Assembly (NCBI GenBank): GCA_963746955.1
Contig: CAVVDR010000009.1
Location: 551,630-615,629, forward strand
Source: DASQBT01 sp963746955
GTDB lineage: Bacteria; Pseudomonadota; Gammaproteobacteria; Burkholderiales; Thiobacillaceae
Direction: 5' to 3'
DNA: 64,000 nt
The notes below the pieces were generated by a model. That model was not told the DNA's origin. It saw nothing but the letters and a program-made list of their open reading frames with translations, and did not search any database. Position numbers and translations under genes: made by a program. Positions 44,418 through 53,201 of this stretch are shown one piece after another (within the stretch, counting starts at the first letter, position 1; every line of letters begins with the position of its first letter).

Positions 44418-44620
44418 GAACGGGAATTGCCTATCTTTGCTCGCGCCAGATTCAAGTTTTGCCAGCTGGTTTTGCGCCATCAGGAGGACGCGCGCCTGAA
44501 TCGCGGCCCGCATCGAGAGAGCCAGATTGAGCAGCAACGAAGGCTTGAATTCGGTCTTGAGGCTCCCCAGCTCAAACTGCTTCCCGGAATCGGCGCACCT
44601 TAGGCTTTCCAAACGTCTTA

Positions 44621-44636
44621 TGTACGATAGCGCACG
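44621..44636 (+). promoter_or_regulatory. Palindromic operator, copy 9
   Basis: TGTACGATAGCGCACG, flanked by TTA and GAA, lies 107 bases before the exported protein gene at 44743. Confidence 0.65.
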
Positions 44637-44742
44637 GAAGCGCCTGGCTATGTGTGGGTAGTATTGAAACAGAGAGAATTGGTGTCGCGTTCCGTTGACA
44701 ACCATGACTCGAATTCCTGTTTACCGAACTGGAGGTCACAAG

Positions 44743-45804
44743 ATGTTCAAAATCCGCCACGCAATCGTTGTACTGGGGTTCTTATTGTGCCCCTTGGCTC
44801 CCGCCACGGCGGAAGTAAGCATCGGAATTGGGTTTCCTAATGTAAGCATCGGGATCAACCTGCCAGTGTTCCCGGATCTTGTCCAGGTACCCGACTACCC
44901 GGTCTACTACGCCCCGCGCGTGGACGCGAACTACTTCTTCTATGACGGCATGTACTGGGTGTTCCAGAACGACAACTGGTACACGAGTTCCTGGTACAAC
45001 GGACCATGGGAATCTGTAGATCCATATGAAGTGCCCGACTATCTCCTGCGTATCCCGGTGCGCTACTACCGCCAGCCTCCTGCGTACTTCCGCGGGTGGG
45101 GATATGATGCGCCGCCACGCTGGGGTGACCACTGGGGCCGCGGTTGGGAACAACGCAGAAGCGGCTGGGATAACTGGAACCGCGGCGCTGCCCCCGCGCC
45201 CGCCCCGCTACCCTTCTACCAGCGCCAATATTCCGGAGATCGCTACCCCCGGCAGGTGGAACAGCAGCGTGAACTGAACACGAAGTACTACCGTTACCAG
45301 CCGAACAACCCCGTAGTGCGCCAACATTATCAGGCGCGGCCTGTGCAAGCTGCGCCGGCGCCTGCTCAGCGCGGAACGCAGAGCGCGCCGCAGGACAGGA
45401 ATCCGTGGTTGCCGGGTATCCAGCGTTCCAGCCCGCCACCCGCGGCTCCGCAGAGCGTACCGCAGGAGAGAAATCCCTACTTACAGGGTAATCAGCGCTC
45501 CAGCCCACCCCCCGCGGTTCAATACGGCGCACCAAACGCCCCCCACGCGCAAGCACCGCAACAGGGAACCGGGAACGTCCAGAAGTCAGCTCCAGCGCAG
45601 GTCCCGGCTCAGCGCCGAAGCGCACCGGGGCAAGAGCAGGGCCAGCAGCCACAGCAAGGGGCAGTCCAGCACAAGCAGGATGCACTGGGTTCGCAGGGCA
45701 AGAACGAGAAGCAGCAAGGCAAGGAAGCCAAGCCCGAGCCAAAACAGGATCAGGGTCAAGGACCCGGGCAGGATCAGGGACGAGGTCGGGATCGCAATGA
45801 GTAA
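44743..45804 (+). CDS. Exported Tyr/Trp-rich protein with Pro/Gln-rich tail
   Basis: A 353-residue exported protein. The ATG at 44743 follows GGAGGT and starts a signal peptide (MFKIRHAIVVLGFLLCPLAP-ATAEV). The middle (residues 25-150) is rich in Tyr and Trp (YYAPRVDANYFFYDGMYWVF). The C-terminal 150 residues are low-complexity Pro/Gln/Arg with a duplicated unit QRSSPPPAAPQ/QRSSPPPAVQY. Proteins of this shape are common in betaproteobacterial envelopes; no function is known. An operator copy lies upstream. Confidence 0.78.
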   Translation: MFKIRHAIVVLGFLLCPLAPATAEVSIGIGFPNVSIGINLPVFPDLVQVPDYPVYYAPRVDANYFFYDGMYWVFQNDNWYTSSWYNGPWESVDPYEVPDYLLRIPVRYYRQPPAYFRGWGYDAPPRWGDHWGRGWEQRRSGWDNWNRGAAPAPAPLPFYQRQYSGDRYPRQVEQQRELNTKYYRYQPNNPVVRQHYQARPVQAAPAPAQRGTQSAPQDRNPWLPGIQRSSPPPAAPQSVPQERNPYLQGNQRSSPPPAVQYGAPNAPHAQAPQQGTGNVQKSAPAQVPAQRRSAPGQEQGQQPQQGAVQHKQDALGSQGKNEKQQGKEAKPEPKQDQGQGPGQDQGRGRDRNE

Positions 45805-45957
45805 TCCAAGCTGACCCAAGATGCGTCTTTACCCGGAAGGGTGGGCGCGACGCCTGCGCTTTTTCAGAGTCGTAGGCCGCGCAGTTCCTCCCGGGGCCCC
45901 ACCACCGAAAGCGTCGAAATGTATTGCCGATGATCTTCACTAATAGGAGAAGCAAAA

Positions 45958-46104
45958 ACGCGCTAAACGATTGCGGTTATCCTGCTTTTCCCCTGAGTGC
46001 TGGGCTTGGCTTCCTCTTACACCATGGGCGGATTCATACACATTCTCCTGGTCATCGCGATCGTGGTGATTGTGGTGCGGATCATTCAGGGGCGGCGCAT
46101 GTAG
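45958..46104 (+). pseudogene. Decayed lmo0937-family (DUF5670) small membrane protein
   Basis: The frame TIAVILLFP-stop-VLGLASSYTMGGFIHILL, ending VIAIVVIVVRIIQGRRM, matches the 48-50-residue lmo0937/DUF5670 proteins. GGAGAAGCAAAA stands where the ribosome site belongs, but the start codon is ACG. The Trp codon at position 3 is TAA, and the Trp before VLGL is TGA. These are substitutions and not indels, so the gene is dead. The second half alone could be made from an internal ATG at 46024. Confidence 0.75.
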
Positions 46105-46236
46105 GGGTCCTGCAACTGGTTGTTTATGACGCGGGTGGTCCAATAACGCAGCCCGGTCATTCAGGTTTCAGCCTTGCGAGGGTTCTTCGGCGCCAAAGAG
46201 AACGAAAACCAGTGTGGCGGTAGCGGAGAAGATGAG

Positions 46237-46449
46237 ATGAATGCAATCAAGATTTTGGCAATCCTTTTGATCGTGGCCGGCGGTCTGGGCTTGCTGTACG
46301 GCGGTTTCACCTACACCAAGGACACCCATCAGGCCAAGCTGGGTCCCATCGAGTTGTCGGTCAAGGATACGGAGACCGTAAACGTTCCGATCTGGGCCGG
46401 CGCGGGGGCGATCGTGGCTGGCGTGATTCTGCTCTTTGCACGCAAGTAA
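46237..46449 (+). CDS. Conserved small membrane protein (70 aa)
   Basis: A 70-residue protein with two helices: MNAIKILAILLIVAGGLGLL at the start and AGAGAIVAGVILLFARK at the end, joined by YGGFTYTKDTHQAKLGPIEL and SVKDTETVNVPIW. This is a recurring small protein in proteobacterial stress loci, but I cannot assign a firm family name. The frame is open upstream; the ATG at 46237 matches the conserved N-terminus. An ISNCY-type element begins one base after its stop codon. Confidence 0.75.
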   Translation: MNAIKILAILLIVAGGLGLLYGGFTYTKDTHQAKLGPIELSVKDTETVNVPIWAGAGAIVAGVILLFARK

Positions 46450-46642
46450 GTAATTAGTGCCTGACCGGAAACCAACTCACCCCAGTAAGCGCAGGCCGCC
46501 CTGAAGTAATCCGGCGACGAAGAAGCCCGTCCCGGCGTCATTCAGGGACGAATTTACACGCAGTTACGGGGAAAGGTGGCGAATTTCTTTTGAATCTTCG
46601 AGTGCGGAGGTCGTCCAAAGAGCCAATTAAAAATACGGTTCG

Positions 46643-47899
46643 TCAGTAAAATGAGTGGGTAAGTGTTGGTTCTGGTAATTTCCCAAGCACATGATATAGC
46701 GCAAGTTCCAGCATTTTGAAGGTCCGAAAGCCGTAAGCTTTTCTCATAGTGACTTTGGCTTTGTTGTTTAGACCCTCGACAATGCCGCTAGAGAATGCTT
46801 TTCGAGCACGGAAATAGTTGAGCAGAAGTTCACGATGGTTGCGGACGGTGCGGACGAATTTCTTCAGCGGTTCAATCCTTGATCGCATGACTTCCGTACA
46901 CCATTGATCGAGAAACTTCCCGGCCCAAGTGGGGGAATCGTAGTCCCAGAATTGCTGGAAATATTCCTTGAAAAGGTGGGCACGGACGCTCTGCAAGTTA
47001 TAGCGAAGAACATCGCGCAACTTGACCCGCTGTGTTTGGGTCAGATTCGTACGGCGCTTGAGCAGACACCAGCGCGATTTCTTTAACACGGGTTCGTAGC
47101 CGTCCTGCACCAGACGTCTGGATTCGGATGCGCGTACCTCATCGAGCGCCAGATTCAGCTTGGCAACGATGTGGAATCGGTCGAGGATATTCAGCGCGTT
47201 CGTGCAATGCTTCTCGATCAACGTCAGATAAGGCTTCCACATGTCGGAGCAAACGAATTCAATCTTCTCTGCCAGCTCCTTGCCAATCAGGCTGAAGAAC
47301 TTCTCAAAACTTTCCTGGGTACGCTCCTTGCCAACCCACAGCAACCGGACGCAGCCGGCCTCAATCTGATAGACCAGCGTCAGATACTGGTGTCCCTTTC
47401 CATACTGGATTTCATCGACGCCAATCGCGCGGATCGCACCCAGTTCACGATGCTCCAGTCCCCACTGCACCAGGTACTCCACCGACTGAACGACCTTCTC
47501 CCAACTGGTATGAAAACTCTGCGCGGTTTCCTTCCATGACAGCTTTCGTGCCCAGTGAGCCAGATACAACATGTAGACTTTGCACAGCGTGTGCTTGCCT
47601 GTGCCCCATGGCACCTCTTCGACGGTGACCCCGCAGCGCTGGCAATCAACCCGCCGCATGCAGTACAGTAGGAACACGGCAAAGCCCCAGATCGGGATGA
47701 ATTCAAACCGACGACACCTGCGGTGGTCATAGCATGAAGCGGGTTGTCCGCATCCGGAACAGCACGGCTTGGAGCCCAGCCTGGGACGAACGTCGATCTC
47801 GATTGCTTGGGTGTCCTCACACAATCGAGCACCCACATAGACAAAGCCGGGAAAATGATGACACGCATTGAGCAGACGGGTGAGTAACATGAGTGGCAT
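46643..47899 (-). CDS. ISL3-family transposase
   Basis: A DDE transposase of about 418 residues. The N-terminal zinc-binding part shows CCSGCGQPASCYDHR and CQRCG. The catalytic domain follows with IGVDEIQYGKGHQYLTLVYQ (first Asp), VCSDMWKPYL (second Asp) and the Glu in GIVEGLNNKAKVTMRKAYGF, a strong ISL3 signature. The ATG at 47899 (MPLMLLTRLLNACHHFPGF) is preferred over the longer frame. It overlaps the start of the divergent passenger gene by 11 bases. Confidence 0.93.
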   Translation of the reverse strand: MPLMLLTRLLNACHHFPGFVYVGARLCEDTQAIEIDVRPRLGSKPCCSGCGQPASCYDHRRCRRFEFIPIWGFAVFLLYCMRRVDCQRCGVTVEEVPWGTGKHTLCKVYMLYLAHWARKLSWKETAQSFHTSWEKVVQSVEYLVQWGLEHRELGAIRAIGVDEIQYGKGHQYLTLVYQIEAGCVRLLWVGKERTQESFEKFFSLIGKELAEKIEFVCSDMWKPYLTLIEKHCTNALNILDRFHIVAKLNLALDEVRASESRRLVQDGYEPVLKKSRWCLLKRRTNLTQTQRVKLRDVLRYNLQSVRAHLFKEYFQQFWDYDSPTWAGKFLDQWCTEVMRSRIEPLKKFVRTVRNHRELLLNYFRARKAFSSGIVEGLNNKAKVTMRKAYGFRTFKMLELALYHVLGKLPEPTLTHSFY

Positions 47900-48341
47900 A
47901 AAACCGAAGGTGGCTAAGGTTGCGATTGTCGCCGACAAGGATGCCCCTTCCGCACTTCTCGATTACTGTCCTGATATTGAGGACTGGCCAAAACGTTGGT
48001 CATATGAGGAAGGCGATCTCGCCCCGGGACGCCGAATCGTCGAGTTCTTTAAACCCTTCCTGCTGCACCTGTTAGCAAAGAAACTCGCCACCAGTACATT
48101 GCGCCACCATCGCGACCATTTGTGGATGCTGGGTGGCGAGGTGATCCGACGCCGCCAAGATGATCCGCACCTTTGTAACCTGCCTGTCGAGAACGTGACC
48201 TTCGAGCTACTGGAAGAAGATGGTGGCCCGCTCATCTGGCCACGAATCACCGAGCAGGAGCAAAACGCCTTTGATGCCTCATGCCGAAAGCTCTATCGGT
48301 TCCTCACGACTGCACCAGACAATGACAGAAATCCAAGTTAA
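47889..48341 (+). CDS. Passenger protein of the ISL3 element, function unknown
   Basis: A 150-residue soluble protein starting MSGIKPKVAKVAIVADKDAP. A basic helical part (LAKKLATSTLRHHRDHLWML) suggests nucleic-acid contact; an acidic C-terminal half (FELLEEDGGPLIWPRITEQE) follows. The gene starts head-to-head with, and overlapping, the transposase start codon, and lies wholly within the IS ends. It may regulate transposition or be an accessory protein; no homology is claimed. Confidence 0.7.
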   Translation: MSGIKPKVAKVAIVADKDAPSALLDYCPDIEDWPKRWSYEEGDLAPGRRIVEFFKPFLLHLLAKKLATSTLRHHRDHLWMLGGEVIRRRQDDPHLCNLPVENVTFELLEEDGGPLIWPRITEQEQNAFDASCRKLYRFLTTAPDNDRNPS

Positions 48342-48481
48342 AACCCGCTAAAATCACCCACCGATACCACCGACGAAGCAAAAATACTTTGCTGATTCAT
48401 CTCGCGTCTGGATGTTATTGGTGTAAAACATCGGGGGAAGAGTCTCACGTCTTTGTGATGGCCTGATTGAGGAACGCACTC

Positions 48482-49984
48482 ATGCGAGTAGTACAAACCC
48501 CTCAGATGCACGTAGGCGAAGTTGACATCTCGGCGATCACCTTTGATCCGCGATCCCGTGACGACATCCCGAAGATATTGCGCGGCCTGCAACACATCTA
48601 CACCGATCTGCCGTTGCGTAGTGCGCTGTTTCAACTGCTCGAAGCGCGGATAGCGCCGGCGGTGAGCAAGGCCAATGGGCGGCCGGGCATGAGCCTGTGG
48701 TCGATCTTCGTCTGCGGCGTGATGCGCCTGGATTTGAATATCGACTATGACCGGCTGCATGATCTCGCGAACCAGCACAGCACCCTGCGCGCCATGCTCG
48801 GGCACGGCACCTTTGACAACGAGAACTACCACTACCAAACGCTCAAGGACAACGTCAGTCTCTTCACCCCCGAACTGCTCGATGAGATCAATCAACTGAT
48901 CGTCGCCTCAGGCCACCTCGTCGCTAAAAAAAAGTCCGACGAAGCCCTGCGTGGGCGGTGCGACTCCTTTGTAGTTGAAACCCACGTTCATTACCCCACC
49001 GACATCAACCTACTGTACGACGCCCTGCGCAAAGTCATCACACTTACCGCCCGGCTGTGCGAGGCGCACGGGGTCAGCGACTGGCGGCAACACGCCTACA
49101 ACGTCAGGCAGGTCAAACGCAGCATGCGCAACGCGCAGAACAAGAAACGCAGCAAAGCGCAATCGGCCGAACAACAGACGAAGAATGCCACCCTGATCAT
49201 CGCCGCCCATCAAGATTACCTTGAGCTGGCCCGGCACACCCTGGACAAGGCCAACAGCACGCTGGTGGGGCTTGAGCAGCACGGCTACAACAGCAAGATG
49301 GATGTACTCGCGAGACTGGAAATTGAAGGCTTCATGGCGCATGCCGAGCGCCAGATCGAGCAAACCCGATGCCGCGTCATTCAAGGCGAGGTCATCGCTC
49401 ATGACGAGAAGGTGTTCTCGATCTTTGAGCCGCATACCGAATGGATCAGCAAAGGCAAGGCTGGCGTTCCGGTGGAACTGGGCGTTAAGGTCTGTCTGCT
49501 GGAAGATCAGTACCAGTTCATCCTGCATCATCAGGTGATGGAACAACAAACGGATGATCAGGTGGCGGTGCCGATGGTTGTGGCCGCCCGGAAGCGCTTC
49601 CCGCAACTGGCGGTGTGCAGCTTTGACAAAGGGTTCCATTCACCGGCAAACCAGAGTGCCTTGCACGAGCATCTGACACAGGTGGTCTTGCCCCGCAAAG
49701 GCAAGCTCTCAAAAAGCGCGCAGGAGGTGGAGCAGTCGGCCGCGTTCGTGAAAGCCCGGCGCGCTCACTCGGCGGTCGAATCGGCAATCAACGCGATCGA
49801 AGTCCATGGACTCGATGTTTGTCGCGATCATGGAATCACCGGCTTCAAACGGTATGTGGCGTGGGCGGTGGTAGCACGCAACATTCACCGCATCGGTGCG
49901 CTCTTGTGGCAGCAGGAGCAACCGCGCGTCCTCAGAAAGAGGCACAGCGCCGCGCATGCCCCACCATTTCGGCAAGCGGCTTAA
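48482..49984 (+). CDS. ISNCY-family transposase
   Basis: A 500-residue transposase. The N-terminus MRVVQTPQMHVGEVDISAIT followed by FDPRSRDDIPKILRGLQHIY is characteristic of this group. A helical insertion rich in Lys and Gln lies at about residues 190-290. The catalytic core holds HDEKVFSIFEPHTEWISKGK, CSFDKGFHSPANQ and the Glu in HSAVESAINAIEVHGLD. GAGGAACG precedes the ATG. The frame is intact. Confidence 0.87.
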   Translation: MRVVQTPQMHVGEVDISAITFDPRSRDDIPKILRGLQHIYTDLPLRSALFQLLEARIAPAVSKANGRPGMSLWSIFVCGVMRLDLNIDYDRLHDLANQHSTLRAMLGHGTFDNENYHYQTLKDNVSLFTPELLDEINQLIVASGHLVAKKKSDEALRGRCDSFVVETHVHYPTDINLLYDALRKVITLTARLCEAHGVSDWRQHAYNVRQVKRSMRNAQNKKRSKAQSAEQQTKNATLIIAAHQDYLELARHTLDKANSTLVGLEQHGYNSKMDVLARLEIEGFMAHAERQIEQTRCRVIQGEVIAHDEKVFSIFEPHTEWISKGKAGVPVELGVKVCLLEDQYQFILHHQVMEQQTDDQVAVPMVVAARKRFPQLAVCSFDKGFHSPANQSALHEHLTQVVLPRKGKLSKSAQEVEQSAAFVKARRAHSAVESAINAIEVHGLDVCRDHGITGFKRYVAWAVVARNIHRIGALLWQQEQPRVLRKRHSAAHAPPFRQAA

Positions 49985-50188
49985 TCACGCCACGAGCATT
50001 TCAACATGCGCCCGATCAACCGGCGCAACGAATACGCTTGTCCAAAAACAGCGGGAAACCCTGCCCTCGACGAGAAACAGACAAAATTTCTGCCGTTTTG
50101 CGTGGACAGCCAAATTAATCGGCGCCGGGTCAGGGTGCAGGCAGGGTGTTTTTGAAAAAAACAGGGGTTTCCGGTCAAGCACTAATTA

Positions 50189-50725
50189 GGGCCTGGTTCC
50201 TCCGGGTTGGCGATGCAAACCGGCTGTCCACCATGATGAACTACGCCGCGTGAGGTGAAGGGCAGGCCAATGGACGCGCGGCAGCCACATATGGGGTCAA
50301 GCTTAGGGCCGAAAGTGTGAATTCGCCAATAAGGAAAGCAGCCGCTCAGCCCACGTGCCGGGTCAATGGCCGGTAGCGGATTACATGTCTGCCGCGTGTG
50401 TCGCCAAGAGCCAGCGGCCGTACAGGCCGAGGAGCCGCAGATCACGGCAAGTTGGCGAGCGGCGGCTCAACCTCCGGTAGCTGACGGATAGGGCGTCGAA
50501 GGCTGAGGGTCCCTTGGGGGTCAACGGAAGTTCGGATTTCCCGATAGCTGACACTCGTAAGTGGCAGAACGTTGTTGGTATCAGCGGCCGATTGTGGATG
50601 ATTATGGGTGGGGCGTTTGGGGTTAAATACGCACTCATCCCTCGCCGACCGAATCGGCATCACGTTTACGTTGGCGAGCCAGTACGCCGCCGAGATAGAC
50701 CATATGTGCGGCTCCACATATGGTC
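50189..50725 (-). other. Island sequence between the IS and RIT elements
   Basis: About 540 bases with no gene I can support. A minus-strand frame (50182-50445) contains CGCRASIGLPFTSRGVVHHG, perhaps a small zinc-binding remnant, but it lacks a ribosome site. Directly at the RIT border, TAGACCATATGTG and CACATATGGTCTA form a 13-bp stem (50696-50708 with 50715-50727). Confidence 0.5.
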
Positions 50726-50853
50726 TATTTAGGTTCGTCGGTTGTTATGTGCAGTAAGGCGGCGCGGCGCCTGCCAGGGACTGATTCCGCCGATTCGGAC
50801 TCAACATAATTTCCTGGTCAGGCGCGCGATGAATTGCCGTGGCTGCTTGTTCG

Positions 50854-51861
50854 CTACAGCGAATGCAGCCAGTCAAGCAGGGTCTTATTCTGCTGCCACG
50901 ATGGCATAGTCGGAAGCGGAGCGTCAGTAACTTTCTCGAGAGCCCGTCGTTTCATTTCCAAGTTCGCTTTCGCGTAAATCTGGGTCGTCTTCACATCGAC
51001 GTGTCCCAGGAAGTCACGGATTATTTCGAGCGAAACTCCGCTTTGCAGCAGATGCATACCCTTCGTGTGACGTAAGCTGTGTGGACTTACCGACTGTGTG
51101 AAGCCAGGAAGGCTGGGGCGCACGGCCTGCACGTGGCTGTGCAAAAGATAGCGCACTCCCCAGCGCGACAGCCGTCCGCCATGCCGATTCTGGAACAGCG
51201 GTTGATGACTACGCTCAGGACGATCCAGTCCGCACTCCCGTAGGTGATCACGCAGAATTTGTACCGTCGCATCCATGAGCGGCACCACGCGCACCTTTCG
51301 CCCTTTGCCAAAGAGACGAATCTGGGCGGGTGATGCCAGGCGCACATCATCGGCATTCAGGTCGATCAATTCCTGCACCCGGGCGCCGGTGTCGTAGAGT
51401 ACGCTCAACAGCACCGCATCCCTGCGTCCCGATGGCGTGGTCAGGTCGGGATGTGCGAGGATGTGCGCGAGCTGTTCCTTGGAAAGATAGCCGACATTCG
51501 ACTGGGCGTGTCGCTTCAGGGGGATCGCCAGAATCTTCTGGCTCTGCAACAAACGGTCCGGCACCTCCGACTGCACGTACCGGAAGAACGCATGCAATAC
51601 TGCCAGGCGTTGATTCTGCGTTCGGACCGAGCAGTGTCGATCTTCGCCAAGGTGGTCCATAAAAGCGTCGACAAACGTAGCATCGATATGCGCGAGTGAC
51701 AACCGCTCGACGGCAATGCCACGTCCGTCGCGGGCGAACCGCAGCAGCAAGGTGAACACATCGCGGTAGGCCTTGATCGTGTTGGGGCTCAGATTGCGCT
51801 GCGCCGCCAGGTAGCGCGTCAAGAAATTCGTCAAGTGGATGGAGAGGTCTGTCGGCTTCAT
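50854..51861 (-). CDS. RIT tyrosine recombinase, third gene (outer element)
   Basis: A 335-residue tyrosine recombinase. An N-terminal SAM-like domain (TNFLTRYLAAQRNLSPNTIK) precedes the catalytic domain. The active-site residues are Arg in DTGARVQELIDL, HxxRH in SPHSLRHTKGMHLLQ, His in FLGHVDVKTTQIY and the Tyr nucleophile there. AAGGAGGTG precedes the ATG at 51861, which overlaps the stop of the middle gene (ATGA). The frame is intact. Confidence 0.9.
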   Translation of the reverse strand: MKPTDLSIHLTNFLTRYLAAQRNLSPNTIKAYRDVFTLLLRFARDGRGIAVERLSLAHIDATFVDAFMDHLGEDRHCSVRTQNQRLAVLHAFFRYVQSEVPDRLLQSQKILAIPLKRHAQSNVGYLSKEQLAHILAHPDLTTPSGRRDAVLLSVLYDTGARVQELIDLNADDVRLASPAQIRLFGKGRKVRVVPLMDATVQILRDHLRECGLDRPERSHQPLFQNRHGGRLSRWGVRYLLHSHVQAVRPSLPGFTQSVSPHSLRHTKGMHLLQSGVSLEIIRDFLGHVDVKTTQIYAKANLEMKRRALEKVTDAPLPTMPSWQQNKTLLDWLHSL

Positions 51862-52069
51862 GACGCGCACCTCCTTGGGATGACATCGCCAAACGCATCA
51901 TTGGCGCGCTTGACGACTTCTGGGAATAACTCGGCCGTAAGGTGCAGATACTGCTGAGTGCCTTCTATCGATTCATGACCCATGTAGGTCGCGAGCACTG
52001 GCAGTTTTGCCTCAAGGTCTGCACCCTCGCGATACCAGCGCAGCAAGGTATGAACGGCATACGTGTGCC
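51858..52069 (-). pseudogene. RIT recombinase, second gene (outer element), 3' fragment
   Basis: It encodes HTYAVHTLLRWYREGADLEA and the following catalytic residues LATYMGHESIEGTQQYLHLT with the Tyr nucleophile, to the stop codon. The missing 5' part ends at 55695 on the other side of the inner RIT. Joining them across one copy of GGCA restores ...DLRHTYAVHTL in frame, for about 329 residues. Confidence 0.88.
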
Positions 52070-52093
52070 TCTAATTCCGCATGCGGAATTACA

Positions 52094-52276
52094 GGCATAA
52101 TTCCGAGTCCCGGATTATTCCGCATACCGATCTCCGGGGGCTGAAATCCCCGTAGAATACGCAGCCAAGGCCACCACCAATGCGGAATAATCAGAGGCTC
52201 TTCAAGAAGGCCAGTAGGCGATCATTGGGACGGAAACGCGGTGCGCGCACGTTGGTGGTCGCGGCCTTGGCCAACG
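52094..52276 (+). repeat. Inner RIT long inverted repeat, left copy
   Basis: It is 183 bp and matches the complement of 55519-55698 with one mismatch (C/T near position 35) and one 3-base length difference near the inner end. It holds a secondary inverted pair GATTATTCCGCAT / ATGCGGAATAATC and overlaps the last 86 bases of the third recombinase gene. Confidence 0.93.
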
Positions 52277-53201
52277 CCTGTTCTTTGAGTTGCATGTCCG
52301 CCTGGAAATAAATGGCAGTCGTTTCCACCGATTCGTGACCGAGCCAGAGCGCGATGACCACACGATCTGCGCCATGGTGCAGCAAATTCATCGCCAGCGA
52401 ATGTCTCAAACTGTGTGGCGTGACGTTCTTGCCGATGAGTGAGGGGCAGTGAAGGCGCGCTACGGCGAGATGCTTGTTCAGCAGGTATTCCAGACTGTCA
52501 TGGCTCAACGCTGTGCCACGCAGCGATTTAAAGATCGGGTCGGACGGTGGGTACTGGCATTCGCGTAGCCAACTCCGCAGCACCGCCACGGTATTTTTGC
52601 GCAGCGGTGTACAGCGCTCCTTTCGCCCCTTTCCCATACAGCGTACATGCGCGCCGGCGCCCAGTACAAAGTCTTGACCGCGCAGGCCGAGGAGTTCCGA
52701 TGCGCGCAGCCCTGTTCGCAAGGCCAATAGGAGCAGGGCTCTATCCCGTCGCCCGATCCAGGTCGTGAGGTCAGGCGCGGCGAGTAGTGCGTCCGCTTCA
52801 TCCGGTGTCAGGTAAGCAATTGGTCGGCGCACATAGCGTTTGCTCGGCATGGCGAGAACGCATTGCGCCACGGCGCTATACTCCGGTGCGTGCAGGGCGA
52901 CATAGCGGAAGAAGGAATGAATGGCGGCCAGGCGTGCATTACGGCTGCGGACGCTATTGTCGCGGTCCTGCTCGAGATGATCGAGGAACACACCGACAAA
53001 CGCCGCATCCAAGTCGGGCAGCGACAGTGCTGAGGGTGATTTGCGCAGGCGCTGCTGAGCAAACTGCAGGAGTAAGCGAAAGGTATCGCGGTAACTGGCG
53101 ATGGTGTGTGAACTGACCTGCCGCTGGCGCAGGAGTCGATCCAGGAAGAACGACTCCAGGAGCGCGGAGAAAGTGCTGACTCCATTTTGAATTGTGTTCA
53201 T
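52191..53201 (-). CDS. RIT tyrosine recombinase, third gene (inner element)
   Basis: A 336-residue tyrosine recombinase (MNTIQNGVSTFSALLESFFL at the start). The active-site residues lie in RTGLRASELLGL, TPHSLRHSLAMNLLHHG and LGHESVETTAIYF. The ATG at 53201 overlaps the previous stop as ATGA; the longer upstream frame lies inside the second gene and is not used. Its 3' end is part of the terminal repeat. Confidence 0.9.
   Translation of the reverse strand: MNTIQNGVSTFSALLESFFLDRLLRQRQVSSHTIASYRDTFRLLLQFAQQRLRKSPSALSLPDLDAAFVGVFLDHLEQDRDNSVRSRNARLAAIHSFFRYVALHAPEYSAVAQCVLAMPSKRYVRRPIAYLTPDEADALLAAPDLTTWIGRRDRALLLLALRTGLRASELLGLRGQDFVLGAGAHVRCMGKGRKERCTPLRKNTVAVLRSWLRECQYPPSDPIFKSLRGTALSHDSLEYLLNKHLAVARLHCPSLIGKNVTPHSLRHSLAMNLLHHGADRVVIALWLGHESVETTAIYFQADMQLKEQALAKAATTNVRAPRFRPNDRLLAFLKSL

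Larger units (their letters stand above)
44297..44742 (+). other. Divergent regulatory region with two operator copies
   Basis: 446 bases between the entericidin gene and the exported protein gene at 44743. The two palindromes (44402-44417 and 44621-44636) are placed about 105 and 107 bases from the two start codons, one for each direction. No gene is supported. Confidence 0.65.
46637..48379 (-). mobile_element. ISL3-family insertion sequence with passenger gene and 8-bp target duplication
   Basis: The imperfect ends G(G/C)TTCGTC(A/G)GT...GTGGGT lie at 46637-46660 and in inverted form at 48356-48379. The 8-bp AAAAATAC is repeated directly on both sides (46629-46636 and 48380-48387), the size known for ISL3. 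The 1,743-bp element carries a transposase on the minus strand and a divergent small gene on the plus strand. Confidence 0.9.
46451..50188 (+). mobile_element. ISNCY-type insertion sequence interrupted by an ISL3 element
   Basis: A 23-bp inverted repeat with one mismatch bounds the element: left 46451-46473, starting TAATTAGTGCCTGACC; right 50166-50188, its complement starting TAATTAGTGCTTGACC. Inside lies the transposase gene 48482-49984. The ISL3 element at 46637-48379 splits the left non-coding part. Without it and one copy of its target duplication the element is about 1,987 bp. No clear target duplication is visible outside the repeats. Confidence 0.8.

Noticed and set aside
44855..45955. 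A 366-codon minus-strand frame across the exported Tyr/Trp-rich gene.
   Set aside because: The plus-strand gene has a signal peptide, ribosome site and operator; the antisense frame has none of these.
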